A stretch of 64,000 nucleotides of DNA from Arachnopeziza araneosa (taxonomy: Eukaryota; Ascomycota; Leotiomycetes; Helotiales; Arachnopezizaceae): the NCBI GenBank assembly GCA_003988855.1, contig QYAI01000037.1, positions 62,001-126,000 on the forward strand, written 5' to 3'. The translations under genes were made by a program, and so were the position numbers. Position 1 is the first letter of the stretch. Every line of letters begins with the position of its first letter. The notes below the pieces were generated by a model. It did no database searches. It saw only the letters and a program-made list of their open reading frames with translations, and was not told the origin of the DNA. Positions 23,469 through 33,953 of this stretch are shown in pieces.

Positions 23469-24650
23469 ATGCCTAATCCTCCGGTCGTGGTTTCAGGTGC
23501 CATTATCGTCGTGTCGGTTGCAGTGGCGGTCAGTGTTCCCATTCACTGGTTGGATAACATATACTGATCTTAGAAGGCCGCAATAGCTGTTTACGAGAGC
23601 CCGCAAGCTCGCCGTCTTGCTGAAGATGTACGAAGACGGATAGCCATCGCCCTTCACTCCTTGGGCGACGAGATCAACCCCTCTCCTTCCCGGCAACCCC
23701 GGTTCAATCGTCCCGAAGACGCTGAAGGCTTCCTCCAAAGCCAAGCAGGTGCCGACCTGGGAGTCGAGGCTGATGAAGAGAGCCAACGCCGCCAACGAGA
23801 GGAGCTCATGTACTGGAATGCCGTACATCTGGAGAGGCTAGAGAAGGAACGCAAGTTGTCAGGCCAAAGACCGACGAAGAGCCGGGGATCCAGCTTCGAT
23901 GATTTCTTGAAACAAGACGAGACAGCTGAGAGAGGAACATTTGTCTATAATACTGGGGCAGATGTGCACAGAGAAGCAGAAGAAGAAGGCCTCCGTAATC
24001 GTGGTGTAAGGGGTCTTAATCGTGGTTCGCTCTATGCAAACCCTTTTAGCGACGAGCATACCATCGAAGCCGAGACCCAGCGTGCCATCGACGCTTCTCT
24101 GATATCTCCCGATCCCTCGGAGAAGTATGAAGTCATGTCCGATATCTATACAGCCTCAGAATCTCCACGAGCCTCACGCGAAACCACAGCCACCATCGCC
24201 CAACTCATTGATGTCTCTGATCCAGTCCCTGATCCACCGATCTCTTACCCTACCATGGAGCTGGTCGAGCCATCTGCATCTACAGACTTCACCAACACAA
24301 GAGACGACTCTCCATTCGCCAGCATCCATGCCTGGGCTGACAACGCGAATAGCAGCTTTTACTCTCCTTTACCTACCACACCCGCGGCTGGAACTCCACA
24401 TGAGGCTAGGCCCGGATCGCCTACATTCAGCGACCCCGATGTTTCCGTACCGGGAAGTGGTGATGCAACACCTACAGACTCAGCTTCCTTGGCGGATTCG
24501 GCCGAGAATGTGTGGGCGCCAAGGAGTGGAGCAACTAGTGATGCAGATGTCATGAGTATAGATGGAGATGGTATTACTACCCCTGGTACTTGGACTGAGG
24601 TGGGGAGTGTGGTCAGTGAGAATGATGTTGGAAGTGGGCTGCATAATTAG
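23469..24650 (+). CDS. Unnamed conserved protein with N-terminal hydrophobic segment
   Basis: Two exons, 23469-23528 (20 codons) and 23574-24650, are joined at phase 0 across a 45-bp intron (GTCAGT to CTTAG) and give 378 aa. The N-terminus (VVVSGAIIVVSVAVAKAAIA) is a likely single membrane anchor or signal anchor. It is followed by an amphipathic block, YESPQARRLAEDVRRRIAIA. The next part is charged and helical (EESQRRQREELMYWNAVHLE), and the C-terminal half is acidic, Ser/Thr/Pro-rich and probably disordered. I recognise the N-terminal block as conserved in filamentous ascomycetes but know no function. The short first exon is easily missed by automatic calls, which would then lose the hydrophobic segment. 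Confidence 0.78.
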
Positions 24651-25007
24651 ATGGATTTGTGGATCCGAATCCATGATCTCTACTGCTGGCGAGAAAGGAA
24701 TATGGCACGATATGGTGGAAACGGATTCTGGTATCGGAACAGAAAGTGGCCTCCCCCCCCTGGACGGCGTAACATGGTTATTCTGGGGTTAAGTCAAAGA
24801 AGGTATTTACAAAAATGTGACTTTGGGCTACCCCACCTCCATCCTCATGCATGTTCTATATTGTGACTGCTGTTTTCATCCCTCTCTTTGATTAAAGATT
24901 ATAGATAGAATTGTTATCTTCTCGCTATCCGAGATCCAAAACTCCCCCAAAGTGCTGCTTTCCAAACTCAGCTCAATAGCGACCTGATAATGCGATACCG
25001 ACTAGCA
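24651..25007. other. Convergent intergenic region
   Basis: 357 bp between convergent genes. It should hold both 3' untranslated regions. No gene is seen. Confidence 0.5.
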
Positions 25008-26844
25008 TTAAGAGGGAACGCCCTCATAAACAAACCCAGCATTCCTCCTCCTCGCTCTCCTACTAGTCTGTTTATTTCCTGCCACCTTCCCAAAGACCGT
25101 CAACGCGGTGATAAACAACACAATAACGGCTGCAATAGTCGGCACGAGAATAACCTTCTTTCTCAGCTCATCTGATTCAGCAACCGCTTCTGTGTAGGGA
25201 CAAGTCGCATTAGCTCCTCCCATCGTCCAGCACCCTTCTATGTCGAGACTATTGAAATCAACCCAAATCCCTCTCGAAGAAAGTTGCGAGGGAGAAGAGA
25301 GCATGCTTTGTGTTAGGTAGCCATTTTCGAGGGAGGTGCGGGGTGTGGAGAAGAGGTAGGGAGCCGGACAGGCCGCTGAGGCGAAGGCGTAAGAGGTTGG
25401 GTAGCTGGCTATGGTCCAGTTGTAGGGTTGGCCCGGGGCCCGGCAGCCGGCATAGAGTCTCTGTGAGCAGTCGGCCACCGTCCACCGCCCCATGGGATTG
25501 GTGATCGCGCAGCGAAAGAGGGACGATGTTGAAGCGTCAGTGGTGTTGGTATAGTTTCGCGGTTCACCAGGGGCCCAGGACCATACAGTGCTATATGATA
25601 GGGCTTGGTAGGGGATGTAGTTTTCTTGGGCGGTGGAGTTCATAAGGGTAGTGTTTAGAAGAGCGGAGATTCCGCAGTTGGTCAGATTTGCCGTGAAGTT
25701 GAGGATGGGAAGAAGGTCTTTTGATGTCGAGACTGGTTGGCTGATATTGGATAGACTGGATTCTATGGCCCAGGATGAGTTGCTTGAAGAGACAGTTGCT
25801 GCATTCTTCAGGAAGCAACCTCCTATAACTTCTCCTGTGCCACTAGTACTAACATCTGTTTGAAGGTCTTGCAAGTAATCCTTTCCGAAAAGTATGCCTG
25901 TATCTCCAGAAAAGTTGTACCCGGTCATTTGAGTATCTATTGTGCCCCAGCCAAGAAGGAGTCTCTTTCCTTCAGTGAACTCAATATAACTCTCTGAGGG
26001 CCATCCATCTGCAGTTGACGCAACACCAGCCTGGGAAGTTGTTATTGTGAAGTATTCTTTCAAAGGCCGATATCTGGATTCGGTATCTGGCGAATACCAA
26101 GAATCATTTAGATTCGCGCGGTTGGAAATCAGACTTGACTCGGCGTAGATGAATTCAGAGAGGTTGGAAGAAAAATGTGATCCAACGAAGCTTAGAGAGT
26201 CTGGCAATATGGAGGGGCTAGGAGCAGGTGCTGATGGAGCATCAACTGAGGCGGCCGCATGAATGTTGACTATCATATACATGAGATGAGCCCCAAGCGT
26301 ATCTTGCGTCTTCTGGATGTAATCCAAAAGTTGATCTGTAAAAGTAGCGAGGTTAATAGTTGAGGTACACACATAAGACCCGATGGTCAAAAGCGATGTG
26401 GTAGACGTCCTCGAGGACCCAGAACTCAATGTTGATGTGCTGCCACTACTTTGCGAGGAGACCTTCCGAGTTATTGTTTTTGATAAAGTTGAGTATTGAG
26501 AAGTTGAATCTGAAGGAATCTCTACAGGGCAAAAAGACCAAGCTTTTCGACTCTGGTCCCAAAAGAGGTCTATCTCAAATCTGCGATAGCCGACAGCTAA
26601 TAAATTCGAAAGACACTGAGCATAGCTAGTATCTTCATAATTCTGATGAGAGAAGCAAGCTGCCGTGAGAGATACTCCAGGAGCAGTCACGTAGTTGATT
26701 GGGATCCTCAATGCCAGATCTCTTTGTGACTGGGCAAGTTAGAGGGGAGTATTTTCATAGGCTGAGCGTGGATCTTACAAGAAAAACCGTGGTATATGGA
26801 GACTGCAGCTGAGCTCCGGGACTGGGAGAGTACCTCTCACTCAT
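25008..26844 (-). CDS. MTC6: Maintenance of telomere capping protein 6
   Basis: Two exons, 26844-26779 (22 codons) and 26729-25008, give 595 aa. The first exon supplies MSERYSPSPGAQLQSPYTTV, and the junction yields the conserved start FLSQRDLALRIPINYVTAPG of the fungal MTC6 family. The lumenal part has many Asn-X-Ser/Thr sites and conserved cysteines. A single C-terminal membrane helix (ILVPTIAAVIVLFITALTVF) is followed by a basic cytosolic tail (RRARRRNAG), so this is a type I membrane protein. The yeast name comes from a genetic screen for suppressors of cdc13 defects. The molecular role is unclear, and the topology suggests the ER or vacuole rather than telomeres. A start at 26711 would drop the conserved SQRDLAL motif. 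Confidence 0.9.
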
Positions 26845-27278
26845 TGTCTACATTCCAATTGCACTTGGACCTCAACCCTGAGATGTTTGAACCGCCATCG
26901 GAGCAACCGGATAGTTGTCTTGTATGGAATCCCCAGCGTTGGCTGGCCGAAGCGTGTAAACAATTGGTATCTTGAAACGAACAGGTTAACCTTGCGTCAT
27001 GGACTACGAAGCCACAGCAAGGGAACAATTCATCCGCCTTTAGAGCTTGAGCTATGGCTGAAATACCTTAGTCTAGATCAAGCCACATTCATGTTCAGCC
27101 ACAGCCATGTTCAGCCACAGCCATGTTCAGCCACCTGCTCCCTTGTGGCGTATGACCCTGGTCGGACTCAGATTGCCGACCACAATCTTTTGGACACCTA
27201 ACCGTCAGCCTTGGACTTTTACAGGAGACATTCTCCTTCCCACTCTCAAATTTCACAACGTATACAACTCATTTCACT
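26845..27278. promoter_or_regulatory. Divergent promoter, MTC6 / SEC62
   Basis: 434 bp between the two start codons. It contains the 16-bp tandem repeat described separately. No coding signal is seen. Confidence 0.5.
27090..27134. repeat. 16-bp tandem repeat, 2.8 copies
   Basis: The unit CATGTTCAGCCACAGC occurs twice perfectly and a third time for 13 bases, ending about 145 bp upstream of the SEC62 start codon. It could be a duplicated protein-binding site or a replication-slippage product. Confidence 0.9.
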
Positions 27279-28484
27279 ATGGCGTCACAACCACCACCTC
27301 AGGGGATGCCCCAATTTCAATTTCCTCCAGGACAGCAACCCAGCCCAGAACAAATTCAGGCCATGCAGCGGCAGCTTGCTATAGACGCTGCAAAGAACGG
27401 AATGACGGTACCGCAGTTTATCGAAAAGATCAAGCAACAAGCTGCCCAGCAACAAGCTATACAACAACAACAACAAGCTGCTCAGCAGCAGGCGCAGACG
27501 CAGCAGGGGCAACCACAACCCATTCAACCAGGGCCACCAAAGCCAGAAGCTCTTGCTGTGGCTAATTTCTTAAAGAACCAGGATTTGAAAGTGCGGACAT
27601 GTATTCTCAATGGACAACGAAAGGATATGTTCAAAGGTAAGGATCATACGTTTTCTTCATTTACGCCTGGTCTAACAATACTTAGTCAAACGTGCTCTCC
27701 GAGCCCTGGAGTCACCCGCCTACGAAAAAGCCCGGAAGAAGAATCCACTGTTACCTCAGATCACTGACCGTGCTTCACTCGAAAATACCTTCAAGCTCCT
27801 TCCTCTGTCCCTCCTTGCTCTCCGTGTCTCTAAGAGTGATCCACACGAAGGCCATGACCATGCTCCCGGCGCTCACAAAACTAAGAGAGTCAAAGGCCTC
27901 TGGACTGTTAAGATTGAGCAGCAGCAGGAATGTAAAGAAGAACTTCATTTTGTTTGGCTCTATGAAGGAGCGCAAATCAAGCAAAAACTTTATGCAGTTG
28001 GTGCTCTTGCAATCGTGTTTGCGATAGTCATGTTCCCTCTCTGGCCGATCAAGATGAGACTTGGAGTGTGGTATCTAAGTATGGGAATGCTGGGCTTGAT
28101 TGGATTATTCTTCGCCATGGCTATTTTTAGGTTGATCCTTTTTGCAATCACCATGTTTGCTGTTCCTCCTGGTTTATGGCTTTATCCAAATCTATTTGAG
28201 GATGTGGGTTTCTTTGACAGTTTTCGGCCTGTATGGGGATGGCAAGAGGTATGTCACTTGGAGAGAAGACATAAGGAAATACTAACTTAGCGTAGGAGAA
28301 AAAGAAGAAGAAGAAGTCAAAGACTTCAGGTTCTGCTAATGCTGGAGCCACCATGGCCGCCATGACAGGACAGCCTGCTCCAGCAACTGCTACCACTACA
28401 GCTGCGGCTCCCCAGATGAATGTTTCAACTCCAGCACAACGACATATGGCTCCTCGGGTAGAAGATGTTTTCGATGAAGACTGA
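27279..28484 (+). CDS. SEC62: ER protein-translocation subunit Sec62
   Basis: Three exons, 27279-27636, 27686-28248 and 28296-28484, give 369 aa. The N-terminal cytosolic domain contains a Gln-rich stretch (QQAIQQQQQAAQQQAQ) and the Sec62 block NFLKNQDLKVRTCILNGQR with the following KRALRALESPAY. Two membrane helices lie around residues 225-285 (LYAVGALAIVFAIVMFPLWP and the following GMLGLIGLFFAMAIFRLIL). Next come a conserved PNLFEDVGFFDSFRPVWGW segment and a Lys-rich tail. Sec62 joins Sec61/Sec63 for post-translational import into the ER. The third exon begins at GAG 28296, where the reading stays in frame through a seven-codon EKKKKKK run; the nearer AG at 28290 would not. Confidence 0.95.
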
Positions 28485-29314
28485 GAGATTGGACTCGCTT
28501 GCTTGTTTGGGAGTTGGGACCAGGTCGGAAAAATCGTGTATCATAGCTGCATCAAATATTATTTCATGTCATATTTTAGATGTATGCATTTAATGCATAA
28601 CTATTAGGTGTCTTTGACATTTTTCTTGCTCTTGTTCTTGCGCTAAATTGTTAAAGGTAGAAAGAGATTGGCGAAGCTACTCACAAATCACTGATAGACG
28701 ACCTGTTCTAGTTATATTTACCTAGGCCCGGGTGGGTGTGAATGACCTCAAACTCTGTAAGGACATATTAGACTCCTTGGCTCTAATGTTTGTGATTAGC
28801 AATTCTTAAGTTAAGTTTGGTTCAGGTATTCTGCGAGATGGCTGATATGCCAGTAATCCATCCCTTGCTCTCAGAGGTGGAATTTGACTCGAGAAATCCA
28901 TCATCAGGTTTCGTAGCGGCCCCTTTCTTGCACTGGCAAATCCAGTCTAGTAGAGTTCTTTGCCGATGAGAGATCAATGCTTGTAGGAGTAATAAAAAAG
29001 CGTCCTCAAAGAAGTAGCAAGTAGTAGGGGGAAATAGCTATTTCGCAGAGGGGACTAGGCTTCTGTAGGGTGCTTGACATATAAAATATGAGCGGTACCT
29101 CTTCTAAATCCAATAGCATACTGCTCTGAAGTCCTCTTCAAGGAGAACCTTGCTATAAATGAATACTTGTATTCATTCCAGTTAATTCGTCCCAATGCTA
29201 ACGAGTTCACGTAAACTCAATATTGGTCAAACTCCACGTTTCATGATGGAACTGCTAAAGATGCACTGCACCACTAGATGCTTCCCTACTTCCGCAAAGT
29301 CAGGGTCGGAAAAT
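28485..29314. other. Convergent intergenic region, no gene seen
   Basis: About 830 bp between the convergent SEC62 and BSP-family genes. Short frames (for example 29195-29386) show no family likeness. Confidence 0.5.
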
Positions 29315-30214
29315 CTACAGATGCGTACCAATATCCTCTTTTTCGATGAGCACACCTTCATCCTCAATAGAACATCCTTTTCCTAGGGCCTCGCTATAGT
29401 CACCCCATAGTAGATGTACTGGTCTACCACAGCTCTCTGTCCAGAATCTCTTTTCATCATATCTCTCAATGCGCAACTTCTCATTCAATTTGCGAACTGT
29501 CCCGCGGCCAAATCGTTGCTCGAGGTACTCTAAGAAATACCCCGTATGCTGATAGCCAGCATCCCAATTCCCAGTCGCTTCTCTTTTCCAGTGGGGAGGA
29601 CTCAAATTGGCATTCAACCTTACCCAGTCCGCAATTCCTTCAACGAGCCCTCCTGGACAGGTTCCGAATGCATTGTACTGGTAGCAGTGAACCACTTCAT
29701 GCGTCAGAACCCCCATAATTTCGTCCCTTTTTCTTGATTCAGCAACACCTTCAATGTACTCGAGAGAGAAGTGAATTTCCTTGTGGTCAGAGTCAAGTTC
29801 ACTCCCGGTGGTGTACGCAACTCCTGGCATAGAACGAAGAACAAGCGTAACCGATCGGGTGCCAGGGATGGTGGTGAGTGTTGAGTTGGGAGAGCCATAG
29901 AGCAGAGATAAAACACTTTCAACAGAAGTCTTCAAGGCTTTACTGGCAACAACAGACGTCAGGAATGCTTGAGCGCCAGCATGCTGAAGATCTCGAATTT
30001 CCAAGAGCAGCTTAGGCAAGGTGAAGTGTGTTGGGTGGGAGTGATCCTTCGAGAGGCGACGGCTTTCTTGCTTTGCAGGCCTCTGAAGAGTTGAGGGGAC
30101 TGGAGCTGGAGTGGGAGCTGGGCCTGGGCCTGGAGATCTTAAAGACTGAGCTGGCTGGAAAGGATGAGGGGGAATTGGTGACATCTGAGGTGGGTCAGGC
30201 ATCTTCTCCAACAC
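29315..30214 (-). CDS. BSP-family zincin-like metallopeptidase
   Basis: A single exon of 299 codons. Residues about 1-65 are Pro/Ser-rich (GPGPAPTPAPVPSTLQRPAK) and probably disordered. The rest matches the plant/bacterial basic secretory protein family. It has an HEVVHCYQ zinc motif (HExxH form) followed by FGTCPGGLVEGIADWVR, where the Glu-Gly-x-Ala-Asp-Trp block is the family hallmark, and then GYQHTGYFLEYLEQRFG. Members are thought to be zinc peptidases, and plant homologues are defence-related. There is no signal peptide at either Met (30214 or 30202), so the protein is predicted to be cytosolic unless exported unconventionally. The substrate is unknown. The HExxH His and Glu are intact. 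Confidence 0.88.
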   Translation of the reverse strand: MLEKMPDPPQMSPIPPHPFQPAQSLRSPGPGPAPTPAPVPSTLQRPAKQESRRLSKDHSHPTHFTLPKLLLEIRDLQHAGAQAFLTSVVASKALKTSVESVLSLLYGSPNSTLTTIPGTRSVTLVLRSMPGVAYTTGSELDSDHKEIHFSLEYIEGVAESRKRDEIMGVLTHEVVHCYQYNAFGTCPGGLVEGIADWVRLNANLSPPHWKREATGNWDAGYQHTGYFLEYLEQRFGRGTVRKLNEKLRIERYDEKRFWTESCGRPVHLLWGDYSEALGKGCSIEDEGVLIEKEDIGTHL

Positions 30215-30629
30215 AACAGGTCAAACAAACTGTCAACATACACTGAGACCAAGCGTCTCTGAATGGTGTATTTATGAGGCTATATAAGAAACCGACCGAT
30301 TAATATCTTGTGACAAGGGAGAGGAGGACGACAGGGATATTTCCTCTTAGCAAGGACCGGGTTCCGTTTTGGCTGCCGTAGTTTAGCGTGTTATTGGTGT
30401 CGCGACGAGCAACCTACCCGCCTTTTCCTTCAACTTATTTTTGTTTACAACGACACTTTCTGCTCTTCGCCTTGTCCTGGTGCCTTCTTCATTGTGAGTT
30501 CCCCAGGTAGATCCTCCACCATCTCAACTGGCAATGGCACAAGTCTGCGGGCTGGTACATCTGACTCTGTCCCCTCGCATGAACTGACAACGCATTTTAC
30601 AGCTCTCCTTTCCCCCCTCCTCCGCAAAC
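30215..30629. promoter_or_regulatory. Divergent promoter, BSP-family gene / STU1
   Basis: 415 bp between the two start codons, including a pyrimidine-rich leader (ctcctttcccccctcctcc) just before STU1. An unrelated open frame passes through this leader, but I see no second gene. Confidence 0.5.
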
Positions 30630-33600
30630 ATGTCCGGCGAAAAGATCAACGAGGAACAAGTCGCAAACCTCCTCGCGATTCTTCGAACGGACGCGTTAGT
30701 AGATGCAAAAGTTCTTCAAATCAACCATGTCAAATCTGGCATCAAGCAGAACAATGTGCCCGAAGCCTGCATTTTGCCAGTCTTTGAAGCTACACGCACT
30801 GCCATGACATCCCAACACGCGGCCATTGTCAATGCCGGATTCTCAACTCTCAGTCATCTGCTCACCAGATTGTCGCGACAAGAACCCAAATATGTGATTA
30901 AAGAGGCGGGCAGGACATTACCTCTGGTCATTGAGAAGATGGGGGACCAAAAGGAAAAATATAGACAGCTAGCAGCACAATGCTTAACAACCTTTTGGAA
31001 GCAGGCTCCCATGGACGTCGAGAGGATAGTCAAAAATGCAGGACTCGTAGGCAAGAACTCGAGGATGAAGGAAGCTTCGATGACTTGGATAGTACAGGTA
31101 TTGAAAATTGGTCCGGGGAACTTTCAGCCCTAACGTCGTACAGATGCACGAAGAACATGGAATGGCGTTCAAAAGCTTCGTCACAACATTTATGGACCTT
31201 CTTGAGGATGCCGATGGAATGGTAAGGGATACTGCGAGAAATTCGGTCATTGCTTTATTTCAGAATGCTCCAAATGGTGCGAAGTCCGATTTAAAAAAGC
31301 AGTTGAAGAATTTCAACGTCCGCCCGACCATCGTCGCAGCTATAACCGCTCACTTAGGGCCCGGTGGCCCTCCTGAAACTGCTGATCCTGAAACTGCTGA
31401 GGCGCCTTCACGACCAGCCTTCGCCAATAGTGTTTCTTCCGTCTCAAGTATAAGACCCTCGACTCCTACTGTTGAGGCGAAAATCGAACAAGTGGATCCA
31501 GCCTATGTCAACACACATCGTGAATTAGAGGACACTTTTAAGGACATGTATCCCTTTTTCGACGGAAAGGAGTCCGAGGCCAATTGGTTGAAGCGCGAAC
31601 AGAGTTGTACCAAGATTAGGAGATTAAATGCTGGAAATGCACCGAGCGATTTCCATGATATCTTCCTTGTTGGTATCAAAGGGCTTCTGGATGGGATTTT
31701 GAAAGCGGTGAACTCTCTAAGGACAAGTCTTTCCAAGGAAGGATGTAGCGTAGTCCAAGAGGTCGCTAGGACAGCTGGGCCGGGATTGGATCCTATGGTT
31801 GAGATACTTCTTCAAAATCTGATCAAGCTCTGTGGGGGTACCAAGAAGATTAGTTCTCAGCAAGGAAATGTTACCGTGGATATTATTATTGGCAAAGTCT
31901 CTTACAATATTCGGATCATGCAACATATTTGGGCTGCATGCCAGGACAAGAATGTTCAACCAAGAACTTATGCAACTGGATGGCTAAAGACGTTGTTGAA
32001 GAAAGAGGCTCATCATAAAAACCATGTCGAGCACACTGGTGGCCTTGATTTGATTGAGAAATGCATCAAAAAGGGCCTCGCAGACCCAAATCCTGGAGTT
32101 CGAGAGAGTATGCGATCCACTTACTGGGCATTCGCTACCATTTGGCCAACCAAGGCAGAAGCGTAAGTTTTCCAAAATGTGGGAATGATGAGCTAAACTG
32201 ATTTAGGATCATGGCGACTTTGGATGCAACTCAACAACGTCTGCTAGAAAACGCCCCTGATAATCCGAACTCTCCAAAGAAGGCTGATCCTGTCGCCGCT
32301 CGACCGGGCTTAGGTTTCTCGAAAAGCATAACAGGCCCACCAAAGCCTTCCCTCAGAGAAACTTTGTTGGCCCAGAAAAAAGCCGCTATGGCTAACAAGA
32401 ACCTCCCTCCTCGCCCTGGCTCAGCAATGTCCTCGTTCTCACCTATGCGCACTGTCTCGACAGCTTCGACATCCTCTAATGCATCTGATGCTGCACCGGT
32501 AAGAGTTAGGCCAGAGTCAACAACTGTAGCTCACGGTGGACTTTCTGTCGCCCCCATGCGACCAACAAAGTTTCGTCCGGCTCCACGCCCAGAACTTATT
32601 GCCAGACCAGCAACAGCAGGTCCATATTCCGTGAGAAGACCTGGCCACGCACCAAGTAACAGCGATTCCAGCGCCACTAGTCCATCGACAACAGTCAAGG
32701 CCCAGAAAACAAGAGCTCCAAGCACAGCAAGCACTAGTCCACCAAAACGAGGGATTCCGGCTAGACCCAACACAAGTCATTCTAGCCATGCTAGTCAGTC
32801 GAGTCACAACAGTCCCGTGAGAAGCACAACTAGCAGAGCCTTGGCATCTCCTCGTGTTAGTCCGGCAAAGCCTAAAATGACGGCGAAGCAAGTAGTATCC
32901 TCTAGTCCTGCCAAAGCTGATGAGGATTTTACACTAATCCCTCCGACATTCACTGGATTTAAAGGCTCAAAATCCCCAAGAGTACCGTCAACCATCGATT
33001 CCTCAGAAGATGAGGATATCGTAACCCCTTTAAAATCTATGAAAGTATACGAAGATCCATTCTCAAGCAACGATGATCAGACAACACCCCGACCGATTAT
33101 TACGACCCCGGTCCTTGAGGAAGTAGCTGTAAATGAAGATGCTTCTCATTTAGCTGCGGTCGAGATAAAAGCGGCAGAAGTGACGAAAATGCCACCCATG
33201 ACCCCCGAAAAATCCAAGCAGAATTCTCGATTACTGGAAAGTGGCATTTCGAAAATCAAATCTCAGTCTCTGGACGTCCACGGATTCCGCAAACTACAAG
33301 GTATGATACGAGAAAATAAAGCTGACTGGTCTAATGGTAAATTTGATGCTCTGCTCCTTGGCCTTTTCTCCTACCTGGAAGCGCCACTTACAACTCTATC
33401 ACCTGAAAAAGTCCAGGATGTAAAAGCTCAAATACTAGCGACAATTAAGATCATGTACAAAAAAGACCGCGAGGCTTTCCGGCCACACATTTCTACTAGT
33501 CTAGAGTCTCTAATCACTACTCGAAGTAGTTATGATGCACGCACACATATTGTCAGCGGCCTCGAACTCCTATCTGACGAGTTTGTTACTCTCGCCGACC

Positions 33601-33953
33601 CGGAAGAGGCAATGCACACCATCACTGGGCGTCTTACAACTCAAGAGATGACAGTTGAAGGTTGCCGCTCCCTATCCATGGGTCTTCACATTCTTAAAGA
33701 GCTTCTAGATGTAAAGCAAGATTTCATACCGAGTGACAGGGATATTAGTGAGTTATGTAGACTCGCAGCGAGGTGTTTAGAGAGCGCAGAAAGTGGAGTG
33801 CGTATGGATGCGGTCCAGCTGTGTGTCAGTGTGCACGCGCGGGTTGGAGAAGCGATGTTCTGGAAGATGATGGGTGGCATGAGGGATGATCCAAAGAGCC
33901 TGATCACATATTATGTTGTCAAGAAGCAGCGGGAGATTGCTGCTACTTCTTGA
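30630..33953 (+). CDS. STU1: CLASP-family microtubule protein STU1
   Basis: Three exons, 30630-31097, 31144-32162 and 32207-33953, give 1077 aa. The N-terminal 230 residues form TOG/HEAT-like helices (AGFSTLSHLLTRLSRQEPK, RMKEASMTWIVQ joined to MHEEHGMAF). A second CLASP-type HEAT array lies at about 310-510, and a third helical region at about 880-1077 ends at EAMFWKMMGGMRDDPKSL. The Ser/Pro/Arg-rich linker between them (for example STSPPKRGIPARPNTSHSS) is the usual microtubule-lattice-binding region of CLASPs. Stu1 rescues and stabilises microtubules at kinetochores and the spindle midzone. The phase of each junction is consistent. The second junction splits an Ala codon just before IMATLDATQQRLL. 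The family assignment is firm and the exact domain edges are estimates. Confidence 0.93.
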
